From NCBI GenBank assembly GCA_963575645.1, contig OY754472.1:496001-560000 (forward strand): a DNA stretch of 64,000 nt, read 5' to 3'. Position numbers and translations under genes: made by a program. The stretch comes from Xanthostigma xanthostigma (Eukaryota; Arthropoda; Insecta; Raphidioptera; Raphidiidae). Below, one piece after another: positions 52,138 to 64,000 of the stretch (position 1 is its first letter; every line of letters begins with the position of its first letter). The notes under the pieces are model-generated. The model ran no database searches, was not told the DNA's origin, and worked only from the letters and a program-made list of their open reading frames with translations.

Positions 52138-52151
52138 ATTCAGACATTATA

Positions 52152-55100
52152 TCACAGTAAGCTTTCTAACCAATCTAATTCCTGAGTAGTAAAGTTGTTC
52201 ACCTTGGCTCTGACATCTTGTCTATACCGATGATGATGGCGTCTGTTAGCGTGCGACCGTTCTTCGGATCTGAACCTTTTATCTAACTTCTTGTACAGTC
52301 TTCCGGTTGAATGTTTGGTCCTGGGACCGTCCGGAGAATCTGCAAAACCAGCCGGCGGCCTAACGATGTCCGGCTGATCTTTTGCGTCGCCTCCCTCGTC
52401 TAAATCGTCTGTCGTAACGATATCGACTTCTTTACCGCAATGCAAACAATGAACGCACTGATGCTGGTCAGTTATTGTCGCTGTATTGCTTCCGGACTCA
52501 CTATAAAACACACTGTCACTTCCCGGACTGACCGACCTTAACGATTCGGCACTCAAAGATTTTATTTTCGGAACGTCTGGACTAACTTCAGCGCCTGATT
52601 TTGGACTGCGCATTTTTCTCGGAGATCCACCCGGACTTCGCGGATATCTGTGAGGACTCAGTCGGGCACCTTTCGTTAAACCGTTGGGAGGTTCTTCGGG
52701 TTCTAAAGTGCTTTTCGGCTGCATTGACGATCGTCTTCTAGGCAGTGAACCTGGCAAACTGACTGTCTTATCCTCAATACTACCACTACGTCGTCTTATT
52801 CGATGATTTGAGGATGTTGGTGATCGTGAACACACAAGGTTTGGTCCTGATTTTCTGCGCGGAGCTTCTCGTACGCGTCTATGTTTTCTAGGGGACGTTT
52901 GTTGAACTTCACTTCCGTCTACGTGATAGACACCGCCGCTAGATTCATCCGAAGTACCCGCCGTCGTTGCTATTTGCGGCGTCAACGGAATCTTATCTTC
53001 GTGAGGTGATGTTTTTGTAGTCGGCCATTCGTCAGGTCGAAACCCGTCTCGCATCGGTGGACTTCTTACCATTCCCGGTGAAGTTAATTCCTTTTCTCCT
53101 TTCTTTAATTGGTATTGTCCTGATGTCACAACAGAACCTGTTTGATTGGATTTCCTTGAAGATCGTACAGGACTTCTAGACTTCTGTCGCTTTATTTTTT
53201 CTTTTCCCTCAATCTGTTCTGAAGGTATTAAACTAGACGGACTTCTTTTTTCCCTATATTTCATTTCTTCTGTTTTGACGCCTTTATGAGATTCTGGCGA
53301 CAGAGCGTCCTCGCCTCGTCTACTAAATTCTAAGGTAAATCCTTTCTTCTTCCGTCTTTTTTCCTCTTCAGTCCATTCTCTTCTGTCGCTACTTCTCCTT
53401 AGTACTTTTGGTCGATTCGCATCGTCTTCAAATTCATCCACAGGCGATTCATAATAACCAGACGATGAATAGTGGGCACTCCTGTCGTCATCGGACAATG
53501 ATTCTCCTTTCTGAGCGTGACGTGGTGAAGGCACTATTGGTCTCTGTTGTTCGACTTTTGAGCGTTGGTCCTTTGTTTGGTCTAAATCGTCCACACTTCC
53601 GTTCAGGCTATAACTTCCCGAGCTGCTGCTGGTTCCGCTGGGCGATGTCGGTTCTTTACTCGAAGTTCTCCTCTGTTGTTTTTCTTGAAGCGGTGGTGTT
53701 TGAGTCGGTTTCTTCTGTTCTGGAACCGGACTGATTGGCGTATCGCTGGTCGACTCTTCCAGTATGGGAGGAGGTGTGAACGACGGCACAACCATATCTT
53801 CGCTTATGGCTTCACCTCTGGCAAGGCTATACACTGACGAAGCACTTTCAAAAGAACTTCCATCTTGCGTACCGGTCTGACTTCCGTGCGTACTTTGCGT
53901 ACTAGTTCCAGGAAGAGAACTACTTTTTCGTGAACTGTCCGAGTTGGCCGTGACATAGTCGTCTGTGGTCGTGGTGCTTTCGGATATATCCGTCGTTTTC
54001 CCGGAATCGTTTCTGGTAAGGAGCAGTTCGGCGGCAGTTTGGACGAGTGGTTTGCCGCCGTTGTCGGGCGAGTCGAGAGAGCGATGGGGCGTGTCGGATG
54101 GCGTCAAGTCGGGCGTCCTTACGACGGGACTTCGTCTTCGTCGCAGTTCGCCCCGTCCGCCGGTCGATTTCCTTGTGGGCGGCGGCGGAACTGAAACGGG
54201 AGGCAGAGCGCCGCAAATGCTGGTTGATTCCGGGGGTTTCTCGGGAGGTGTGGTGACGGCGATCGATGGCGGAGGAGGCATAGGCGGATGACTGATGACC
54301 ACCGGCTCTTTTTTCGCGCGAGGTGACGGAGGCTGTATCTGAAATGGCGTAGATTTATTTAAGTGTTTACGCAACATTAACTTGACATTTATATAAAAAG
54401 ATAATGCTTTTTTTTAATAAGTGACTTTACAATAGTAAGAATCACGTAAAAACGTTTCGTTTCATATAATATAAAGCATGCTGTTCACTATAGCAGACGT
54501 TGTCGGCGATAATGCAAATAGCACATTAAAAATACACTGTTTTCAAATTATAAATTTGTATACATTTTTCTGGCTACTGCGCAGTTTCGCTGGCTGTTAA
54601 AATTACTAGTCCAATCTTTTTGACAATAAAAACTAAAGTAAATATTATGAGTCGTTAAATAAATAATAAGCAAGGAACAACACCGCAACCGAGTATGGAA
54701 CTATTATAATAGGTAACTGAAATCGAAGAGCGATGAGTTAGATACGTGAATTTTAAACATACCTGTGCTTGATCCGGTTGAAACTCTTCCTCCAAGGCAT
54801 CTGTATCCATTGAACTTCTCTGTTGGTGTTGCAACATTAGCAGGTGTTTTCTTCTAGACGAAGGTGTAAGCAATGTCGCCGAAGGGGAAACGGCCGTCAG
54901 GGAACTAAGATCAGACGTGCTCATCATAGTACCGTTCTCTGTTCCAGAATCGGCAGCCTGTAAGACTGTTGCTTGCGATTCGTTCCAAATCCCGTCTGAA
55001 TGGTCCCTGAAAATTAAACTTTATCATAATTTGTCGACGAGAAAGTTCAGAAAGGATGTGCTACTTGGGAGCAAATGTTTAGTTTATACTTTGGATTTAC

Positions 55101-58100
55101 TGACTGCCTAATATGTTAAGGTGACCTCGTCTCACAGGAGATCAGAAAAGATACGGTACTTATGAATATTTAGGACTGTGTTTCTATTACTTACACCCCT
55201 TCTGGAATACGTGTGTGCTAATAAGAGATAAAGTTTGGATGTAGGAAGTAATCTCCGAAATTTTTCCACCAATATTTAGAGTGGATCTTCAGGTTGGACA
55301 CAGGCTATGTATTGTCGCGTGGAGACCAATTTTGCAACGTAAGTAATTCAGCGAAAGTTTAACATTTTATAACTTTTGTTGAAGGCAAGTGAATACTATT
55401 TCATTTCCAATCCTGTCGAAAATAATATTTTATGTGGCGAACTATTTTTAAAAAAAACAATGGAAATAAATAAAAATGTCGCAAGCTCACTTCTTAAAAC
55501 TAATATTGTTTCTTCTTTTTACGTTACCTTAAATCATTAGCTAAAGAATCACTCGAAGCAAACGGTGAATTTGTTTTCTCTGTAAACAGACTCGATGTTG
55601 GAACAACGCCATCTTCTTCAGACTTAGATTCCGGACGTCCTTCAATTTCAGTTCCGGGCGATGAAGGTGCTGACTTAATTGCCGTTCTTTCAACTGAATC
55701 GCTCGTTGACGAAACCCCGTCCTCCAAGCTAACACTTCTCTTCCTGAACAAGCCGCCGCAGATGTAATGTTCGTGAAATTCTTCGTCCACCGAATCCTGC
55801 ATTCGGACTACTCCGTCGGCTGCGCGGGACAAAACGGGACTATAAACAGACGAAGGCGGTCCTTTGTATATGCCTTCGTTTAAAATAGGCGAATTTAAAA
55901 AATACGGGGTAAAAGATCGAGTCGGTTCTGGTTCGGATTTAATATTTTCTTGGCTGGTTGACATTATCAGTGGTCCGTCGATTATTAATTCTTCGTCGGT
56001 AATTTGTGATTTGCGCCTTTCTTGTAAGATTTCACCTTCCGACATTGTTTTCAACAACATTTTCTTTTTCGGCCTTTCGACCGGTTCGGGCGATATTTGC
56101 GGTTCGAAGTCGATTATAATTTCTTTTTGACTTTTTAAATCTGAATCCGATTCGTCAACTTCCTCGGATCGATCGCTCTCTTTGCCGGAAGTTTTTGAAG
56201 GGGAAGATGGCGGAGGTGTTGGTATAATAAAAGGCGATTTTGGCGGTTCTTCGGATTGGGTTCTTTGGAGAGGTTCGTGACTTTCAACAGGATGAAGTTG
56301 ATCTGTGCCAAACACAAATTGTTTAGTTTGAGGCGATGATACCGGACTTACGCCGAATCTACTACCGGCTTCTGAGTATGATTTTGTTAGTTTTCGACCA
56401 TTGTTTAAATTGCCATTAGTTTGAGCACCTTGCGATACCATTTTGACCTGAAAGAAAATATTTTTTTGTTAATTAAGTAGGTACAAGTTATTTTGTTTTA
56501 CTTAAAAATATACCTAAGTTGTCTGGGTTGTCTATATATTATTACCTATAAAAAAAAAGGTTTGCACTCCGGGAGTGCCGGCAGAAGTGAAAACTTGAAT
56601 ATTAACGTCTTACGAATTTTCGATCAAAATGGTTTGTATCATAGATTGCATTTTTATGTACGATATTTCAACGCTAGATGTCTAACGTTGTATAAATAAA
56701 AGTTCTGACGCCTGACGCCTGACGCGAGTTTAACATTTTTTTACCCATTACAAAAAAAGTATACAACGCCGCTAAAGAAGTTTTCACTTCAAAAATTGTT
56801 TTGGATATAACGAACCTATGACCCTCTTTCTGCTTTAAGGAAAAACATTATTAGTGTAAAACCACAAAATTGAACGCCCTGTATCGACTCTTGTTACCGC
56901 TCAGTTGAACAGAAAAAAAAGCTTATCTGGTGACCCTAAAAATTGTGTTAGCGTTGGGTGAAGAGAGCAGAGAGAATCGGAATCAGTGCAGCTGAGTGTA
57001 AAAACCTTCAATTATTGAAAGGAAGCTCAAATAAGCGAATTGTGTTAAGCGATACTTTGCAGGGCTACTCTTTGATGTCGATGTGAAACATGTTTTGTAT
57101 ATACCGCTTTATTAGGCTGTATGTATATCCGTTGATGATCTGACAATGGAGCTTTCCGCATCCCTGCCATGGTTCGGGTGCGAACGTGAAAGGGGAAAGG
57201 GACGCGGGACGAACGTTTCAAGTTTACGATGTGAACATTGAGAGCTTTAGGGTATCAAGCTGCAGCACTGTGTAAAGGGTCAAAGCTATAAGAAAGAATT
57301 GCTTTGGGTTTATATGCTATATCAACTATGTGCAGGGTTGGTTTGTGTATTCTGAAATCGATGTATGTATTATTATCTTGTTTATCTGATTAATTTCAAC
57401 TCTGATCAGTGGCGCTCCAGAACTGCAGAACAACACAAATCTTAGAAACTTCACAATTTTAAAACGAATTTTCTTTTCTATATTTAATGTTAAGAAATAG
57501 TGTAACCGTTCCACAATCAACGCTTAAGTTTAAAAGTCACTGAAAAATCACAAAACTCGTGTGTTGTCTGTCTGGCAGACTTTCTTGCAAGCGTTGTTCT
57601 GCATTTGAACCGTCATCCTCACATACCTCCGGAGTACACAAGTTATAGCATGTTATTTAGATCGCCTTTGAGCTGCATTTACCGTCAGCACATTAGTTCA
57701 AACAAGCATCTATCACTGTCATATGGTAGAAGTATTCATTGAATCTATTTCATTCAGCCAACATCTTTGACTGCGATACGTATGTCGTCTAGGTATACAT
57801 GATTCACGACACATGGCTTATGGCAGTAGTGACTAGTGTTACAGTGCATATTGCACTTTGAAAAAAAAATTGGTTGTCTGTAAAGTCGGTTTACGGACGA
57901 TAGTTTTACGTGATAACGTATTCCGTAATACATAACCTAAATTTATATAATAATCATAATAATTCGAATCTATGATATTGCATCTTTTGCTTCAAATTTA
58001 GGTTAATTTTATTTATTAAAATTACTCACCACCTATAATATAATTGTTTTTTTTAACTTTCTTTCTTTCGTATTTATTTTAAGTCTCAAAGATTAACTGT

Positions 58101-61100
58101 CATAATATTTGGAAACAATTGTTTCATTGTTTATATAAAATTCCAAAACCTACTTACAATATTTAAGTATTTTCATACGTCAAAAAATTGATTTTTATAA
58201 TGATAAAATTTGTATGAAAACGATTTTTTCGAGAGATGAGACCTAGCTAAAACGATTTTTTGCCCCCCAAAATCCCTTTTCAGTAAATTTCATCCAAATC
58301 GTTAGGGCCGTTTTCGAGAAAAGCACGCACAGGGTCAGGCGGAACGTTAGGAACGTTACACTTTTTCGTGCATGCAGCCGGTGTTTTATCAATTTCTAAG
58401 ATTGGTGATTCATCAATTTATAAGACGTTATCACGTCAAAAAAATAGTTAAAACATTATAAACATGGATGTTATTAATAATTTAATTAATCCTCCTTTAT
58501 TCCTATATAGTCCGTGTTAGAATGTACTTCCGGTTGACCCTGCAGAAGACCCATTTAAAATGTTCACGCGCCGCCACTGACTCTGACGCTCCGCTTTTAT
58601 GCTTTCAGTTTACAGTTTTCAATTCGCTCAATGGTTTTATTGTTTGAAATAGAGCACATGCCACTGGCGTAGCGGTATGTGCAATATCAGTTTCTGTTTT
58701 ACTTGATCTTGTCGTTTTATGTATAGGATCGGATCGTAAGTTCTAAAATACTATATCGTTTGTACCAAATTTTCGCAAATATTTTTGTCAAGGCAACATT
58801 TATTAAACTAGAAATACTTTTGGACTTGATTTTGAAATGAACTCTTAATCGTATCTAAAGACAATCGTCCTATAAATAATCTTAATTATATACAACAGAT
58901 TTTGTAATCAGGCTTTTGAAAAAAAAAATAATTATCGATTTTTTTATAGTATTTTAAAACTTTATTATAAATAATATTGATAATCGATGCGAAAAACTTT
59001 CAAAAAACTTTTTTTAAATTAATTATAAGCAATTTAAAATTGATAAAATATTAAAAAAAATCACGTGACTGAAAACGCATTAAAATTGTTTTTGACAGTT
59101 GTGACGTCATAATGGTAAAATGTATATACGCAGTATACTATCAATGGCTTCTACATGTGTATTGACTAAAACATTATGACGTCACATTATGTTCGGGAAA
59201 TGTCGGCGCGTTCTCGGAACTGGGTACAAAAATTTATTTTTAATTTGATATAACTTTTGAATTATAACGAAAATAAAAAAAAGAAAAATAGTTTTGTTAT
59301 AAAACTTATATACGATCTTTCCATTTATGACAAAAAAAAATTTCATTCAAAAGCCCAATTGCGTTAACATTGCTAATTAAAAAAATTAGAGAGACTGGTC
59401 CTGGATTATAAAAGCATTCCAGGAATAAGATGGAACAAATCGTTGATTCAAAAAGCAGTTTTGCAGGTACAGCTAGTTCAGTGAGTCATGGCGTAAAATA
59501 AATTTAGTTCAATACGCGTTTAAAATAAACTGTTATTCTAATGTTTTGAGGGGAAAATATTGCAAGAAAAAAATTGTTTTAACTGAGTTTATTATTAATA
59601 TCCCTTTCCGTATTTATATATGACGAGTGGCTCGGCCCGGTTTCACCCGGGTGCAAAACTGTTCTGGAAATATTATATTGACCTTCCCATCTACATAGCA
59701 GAACTATCAAAGTACATTGTTTTGATGTATCTCTATAAAAAATTGGCCAACGTTAGCCATGTAAGCGGTACGAAAACAGTTTTTTTTTTTTTGACAAAAC
59801 ACTATCATACATCAGCCATTTTGTACAAAATATTTGCAGATTGTGTACAGAAACCTTCCTCGTTTATCGCTCTCTCTATTAGTGAAAACCGTATGAAAAT
59901 CCGTTCGGTAGTTTTTGAATTTATCGCGTTCAGACAGACAGACGCGGCGGAGGGACTTTGTTTTATATATTTAAGGTCACTCGATATAACGACAAACTCC
60001 TTAAAACGTCGAAAATACTTAATTCTAGTTGGTTTCCCTTGATTGCTCATACAATGATACACTCTAAATAACGATACACCCACTCTAAATAACGACAACA
60101 ATACTTTATAATTAAGCAATAAACAGTACTTGTTTGTTATTTTGTTGCTTTGTTGTCGGCACCGTGTGTACCGAAGATTCTAAGAAATATTAGTTCTTTT
60201 GTTTGTTGGGATTATCTTCCGTATGATTAACTCAGCTGCTTAGCGATAAGTTATCATATTCATATTATGAGTAAATGCATATTATAGTAAAAAAATATTA
60301 ATGAATTATTTTTTCTCTCCGTTTAACGACAACTCTCAATAACGCCACAATGTGCACAGTCCCTTGAGTGTCGCTATACAGTATGTAAACGCGTAAGGTG
60401 CACATAGGGACATTAGCATTGGGAAAAAATACTTGGATCAGAGTTAGCTATGACTGCATTAATTGTTATTTCTATTGAATTATCGTGGTAATCTTGAGGA
60501 TTTCTAATTTATTTTGATTTATTTTTATTTTACTTGGATTTTTTAATAATAAAAAGCTCTTATAAATCATTATTTTAATTTTTTTGTACAAAAATAAAAC
60601 AAAAAAACAACTCCATCTGTTTGGAAACATTTCATTCAAAAATTGTCTGACTTGTATGACGTATGCGCGTTGGTAAATCAGTGACCCAATGTCTTTAGGT
60701 TCAACACGAATAGGCGGAGATATTTGATCTCGCACCATATTTAAGTATTTTTGGGAATTTAATGTCCCATTAATAAAAAAAGTCCGATTATGTTGTAATC
60801 TTTTGAATATTTTCTTCGGTAGTATACACATTCATTTTGCAAAAGACTATTATCTGTCAAATTGAAAAACAAAATTTCAAGGCTCACTCTGATCCAGTCA
60901 TTTTTTCCCAATGTTAATTTCCCTATGTGCACCTTACGTGTTTACATACTGTATAGTGTTTACAATGTATATATCAACTAAGAAAATTTTGAGAGCGCGA
61001 AATCAGAATCTTGCCACGAGAGTCGATGCTACGGCACAATACAGACAACGAGCTAAATGTATTGTACAGAAACACCACCTATCGAAAACACTTCAGCGTA

Positions 61101-63619
61101 CTTATTTCGGTCCTATTATATTCTTCTGTATTGTATATAAAGTACATATCATCTTATAAAAACTTTATAAGCTCTTTCTTTCATTTTGAAATGAATTATT
61201 GCACTTGTGTCCAGATTCTTGAACACTAGAAGGGAGTTTTAGCGTTTGAAGAATTATACAATTTGTAAGATTTAAATGGAACGAATTTCGTTTCTTTCGT
61301 AATAAATATTTTAAAAGCCATCACGGAATACAGCGTCACAGCACGCTTGAAATTTGGCAAGGAATCTAGCTACCTTCAGGTACCAGGGTCGAAACCTAGC
61401 AGCCAAATCTAGCAAGGAATCTAGCTACCTTCAGGTACCAGGGAAGCATCTAGATCTTAGCCTTGTATATTCGAATGAAGGAAAATCGAAATAGAAACTT
61501 TCAGACTAGCTCCCGATACGTTACCAATTTCGCCGCAGCGCCGACAGAAAGAGAAACAATTATTTTCCCGCATGCTGTATAGAGCTAAGTAAGAACGTCA
61601 CGCTTGACTAATTTGTTCACCCCTCGTTTGAATCAGTATATTAAAGCGATCGTTGATGAGGCATGAAAGGAAATGGAATGAAAACAAAACAAAGGTTTTT
61701 CTCCTGAATGTGGCAGTCATAATTTCTTTTGTAGTCGAATGTCAGAATCATTGCTTCTATCAAGTTGGGGGGCCACACGTATACATGTGCAAAATATCGT
61801 GGGCGAGCTAACAATGCGGCCTATATCTTTAATTTTTATCGACGACGAGATATTATCAAATTCCTGTCTATGGTATGTAGTCCTATGACCTTATTACAGA
61901 AGAGCGCACATGTATTTTATATTGGTAAAAGGTAATGATCCTGGAACCGCTTCTATGCAATAAGGGAGTCCAGTCGACCAAACGTGTCGCAATTGTCGTA
62001 ACGCGATAATTGTACTATTGCCATAGCTGTACGACTACACAGCGACACTTGCTAACAGTACAAAAAAATCATACACCAGACAGTACATAGGCGTGCGTCC
62101 ACGGACTAAGTTGAGAGGTGTTGTCTGAATATCATCAAAATGGAAAATAAAAAGGGAAAAACAGTTAGAAGTGGCGCTAGGGAGGTCATAGCGAATGTAA
62201 TTAAAATGTGCGAGTTAGAGGCTCAAAATAATGCCTTAAAATTTAAAGCTATACATTGTTTGCATGCCTTGCTATGCGCCGCCTATGAATTCCGATAATT
62301 TGGGAACACATCAACGACTTCTTGCCCTTTCCCCACCGGTCTTCTTTCGCCGATCGCACAGTACCTTTTACTTAAAATACTATTATAAAAGTGTCAAAAA
62401 TTCGTGCGTTTAAAATTAACTGCGGAAACTATGTTCCGTCAAAAAAATAATCTTGATTCAAATTTATTACGACTCACCCTCTGTATAGTTCTTGGACTCA
62501 GCGACAACTGGCTCGGTGGCAAGGGCTTCCGCCCCAAACATACTTCTGTCTGCGTTGCTTGAGTTTTCATAGGAGCTCTTTTCACTTTTTCTGTAACGAA
62601 AAAAACAATATCAAAATTCCTTTCACGTCTAAACATTTGCAATGCATATTTTATCAGTCGAATCGATAAAAAACGATAATACAAATTCAAAAAAGCTGCT
62701 TTCACGGTATAAAAATATAACTGGCATTTTAGGATTCTTTTGTAACCTCTGTAATCTCCAGAGCACAAATTTGCATAAAGCAATACAAGATTTATTTTTC
62801 CGTTTTCGCTTACATGCAAATTTTATACAATCAACTTTCTCTAAGAACGGCACTATAGGACCACAGGTCAATTTTTCGTATCGAATAATCGTTCTTACAG
62901 AGAGGTAAGTCATTATTATATATGTACGGAATTAGCCCACAGGCTTTAGATAGTTGAAATTGCCCGAGAAATGTCAGCCTTGCACGTCGTTGTTTGATCA
63001 AATCGGCTTGGTCGATTGGTGGACAGTGCCCAGTTTGATTTTTGGAAATTGATTCACAATTAAAGTTTGTTAAAGGACCCCGTACAAACCTTATGGGATT
63101 TGGTTCTCGGTTAAATTGATCGAAAATTGTTTTATTATATAGTTTAAAGATCACTAAGAAAAAGTGTCCATGGGCGCATAGCCTAAAAACCAATAGATTT
63201 TTAGCTACAGATATGTTTAGCGAGATTTTAGATATATAGAGCTTAGGCTTTTTGATTGTGAATTCAATGGATATCCCTATATCTAAAATTTCGCTTTACA
63301 TATCTGTAGCTAAAAATCTATTGGTTTTTAGGCTATACGCCCATGGACACTTTAAACTGTAAAATAAGACCATTTTCGATCAATTTACCCAAAAACCAAA
63401 TCCCATAAGATTTGTGCGGGATCCTTTGATTTCTTTATCAACAAACCTAAGACAACGATTTTAGGTGATTCAGAGCCGTCGCCTTGCCTCGATACAGGAA
63501 CAGGATCAGCAGTTTTCTTGCCATCCAAGAGTCGTTCTTGACTTCGCGCCGCGTATGGAACTCTTGTATCATCAAACGATGTTAAAGTATGTGATCTTGC
63601 GAAACTCACGTGTTTCGTC
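52152..63619 (-). CDS. Ser/Pro/Arg-rich disordered protein; 5' part of the PDZ/PH locus
   Basis: Exons from 5' to 3': 63619-63447, 62590-62478, 56447-55528, 55006-54763, 54338-52152, with GT/AG and phases 2/1, 1/0, 0/2, 2/0, 0/stop. The first begins in phase 2, so coding continues beyond the window. 1212 residues are encoded here. Visible features: [35 protein letters not shown], Ser-Pro phosphosite-like runs, [14 protein letters not shown] near a conserved-looking helix, a long Ser/Arg/Pro linker, a small Cys cluster CVHCLHCG, and the end [11 protein letters not shown]. No folded domain is evident. Either this is an independent gene, or exon 54338-52152 is an alternative last exon and 54763 can also splice to 48712. 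Confidence 0.72.
56551..56797 (+). mobile_element. GAAGTGAAAACTT repeat family, copy 5
   Basis: Starts 'ttgcactccgggagtgccggc', then AGAAGTGAAAACTTG, and ends AAGTTTTCACTTC. It contains 'atggtttgtatcatagattg' and 'gacgcgagtttaaca' blocks shared with copy 1. Confidence 0.8.
56798..57869. other. intronic, nothing recognised
   Basis: Part of the intron between exons 62590-62478 and 56447-55528. No gene or clear repeat. Confidence 0.4.
57870..58437 (+). mobile_element. ACGTGATAACGT family copy
   Basis: TTGGTTGTCTGTAAAGTCGG after an A-run to GACGTTATCACGTC before an A-run. 568 bp, no ORF. Internal block order matches the other copies. Confidence 0.85.
58438..59618. other. intronic, nothing recognised
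   Basis: AT-rich, no ORF with recognisable character. Confidence 0.4.
59619..59974 (+). mobile_element. RTE-like retroelement tail
   Basis: Starts 'gacgagtggctcggcccggt' plus 'ttcacccgggtgcaaaac', and ends 'cagacagacgcggcggaggg' and 'ttttatatatttaag'. The opening matches the element at 1785. Short reading frames inside are not genes. Confidence 0.6.
59975..60395. mobile_element. pogo/Tigger-like MITE, copy 2
   Basis: Inverse of the element at 43904-44327. It shares 'cactctaaataacgac', 'tttgttgtcggcacc' and 'gacaactctcaataacgcc'. One end is degraded. No transposase. Confidence 0.7.
60396..62139. other. intronic, nothing recognised apart from a small tandem repeat
   Basis: AT-rich intron sequence. 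61358-61443 holds a direct repeat of 'caaggaatctagctaccttc' plus 'aggtaccaggg', two copies 53 bp apart. Confidence 0.45.
62140..62298 (+). pseudogene. N-terminal remnant of a DNA transposase
   Basis: A 52-codon ORF starting [20 protein letters not shown] and continuing [16 protein letters not shown], then unrelated residues and TAA. The pattern 'ARE(V/I)I.NV...C..E' resembles the N-terminus of insect DDE transposases. The frame is soon lost. It lies on the strand opposite to the surrounding gene. Confidence 0.45.
63068..63432. mobile_element. 365-bp foldback element beside a splice donor
   Basis: AAAGGACCCCGTACAAACCT and GTGTCCATGGGCGCATAGCC (left) are mirrored at the right. The unpaired centre is about 40 bp. 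It ends 14 bp from the donor of exon 63619-63447. Confidence 0.85.
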
Positions 63620-63673
63620 CTGAAAATAAAAAAAATATGATCTCAGAACTTTTTATATTTTGTTATAATTAAG

Positions 63674-63986
63674 TGTCCCCGAAACGATTGTCAATGTTTA
63701 CGCGATTGGAGGTTTTAAATGATGGGCAATTGAAGCTCCAATCGAATGTGTATCAATCGCGCACGCCAGAGTCAATTTACTGGACTGTGTTGGGAAATTG
63801 CCATCAATCAAAATTTTTATCATTTGCTGTCAATGACGTAGTAAGATTGACAATCGCTTCAATTGCCTAAAGTATCAACAAGTGTCAATCATGTAAACAT
63901 TGACAATCGATTCAATTGCTTCAAGTATCAACGAATGTCAATCATGTAAACATTGACAATCACAATTGACCGTTTCGGAGATACTT
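63674..63986. mobile_element. TIR element with internal 54-bp tandem repeat
   Basis: Ends GTGTCCCCGAAACGATTGTC and an inverse ending CGTTTCGGAGATAC. Near the right end, a unit 'gtcaatcatgtaaacattga' with 'caatcgattcaattgc' occurs twice at a 54-bp spacing (about 63860-63955). It lies 55 bp upstream of exon 63619-63447. No ORF. Confidence 0.7.
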
Positions 63987-64000
63987 TAGAGATTAAATGG

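Noticed and set aside
53408..54291. Several 60-108 codon ORFs on the plus strand and in other frames
   Set aside because: They are shadows of the Ser/Arg-rich exon 54338-52152, whose codon bias keeps other frames open.
62439..62913. Overlapping ORFs of 88-126 codons around 62.4-62.9 kb
   Set aside because: Only 62590-62478 fits the neighbouring exon phases. The rest have no splice sites and low-complexity content.

Overview
This is a stretch of an insect nuclear genome. It is AT-rich, has intron-split genes with GT/AG junctions, and is crowded with DNA transposons, Helitrons and non-LTR retrotransposon debris. The AMPK alpha gene is clearly animal. I could not fix the insect order from sequence alone.

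Layout. (1) 1-2800 is repeat-rich and includes a tRNA-Lys-derived SINE nested inside an older element. (2) 2893-16710, plus strand: a nine-exon gene for a four-pass membrane protein with a long, disordered, Asn/Gln-rich cytoplasmic tail carrying a PPPPY and an NPAF motif. It has two alternative first coding exons (2893 and 10275), both phase-compatible with the shared exon at 10509. The closest architecture I can name is the ENTREP/FAM189 family. (3) 19489-22971, plus strand: the complete AMPK alpha catalytic subunit in two coding exons. Its single coding intron is mostly a large foldback element with a second, TTAA-flanked element nested in one arm. (4) 23000-32085: a gene-poor stretch with many palindromic MITEs. 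(5) 32086-63619, minus strand: a long locus. The distal exons (48712 down to 32086) encode a PDZ domain followed by two PH domains. The proximal exons (63619 down to 52152) encode a Ser/Pro/Arg-rich disordered protein. All exon phases agree, and the end of exon 54763-55006 (phase 0) also fits the start of exon 48469-48712 (phase 0). This may therefore be one gene (PDZPH1-like architecture) in which exon 52152-54338 is an alternative last exon. The 5' end lies outside the window.

Mobile DNA includes three small hAT-type elements with 8-bp target duplications, two short Helitrons in adjacent introns, one longer Helitron carrying a nested MITE, long-TIR elements with DUF4817-like mini-ORFs, a four-site family with subterminal ACGTGATAACGT, a repeat family with GAAGTGAAAACTT ends that forms local minisatellites, RTE-like tails, and truncated Jockey/CR1-like LINEs. 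No CRISPR, bacterial or viral gene was seen.
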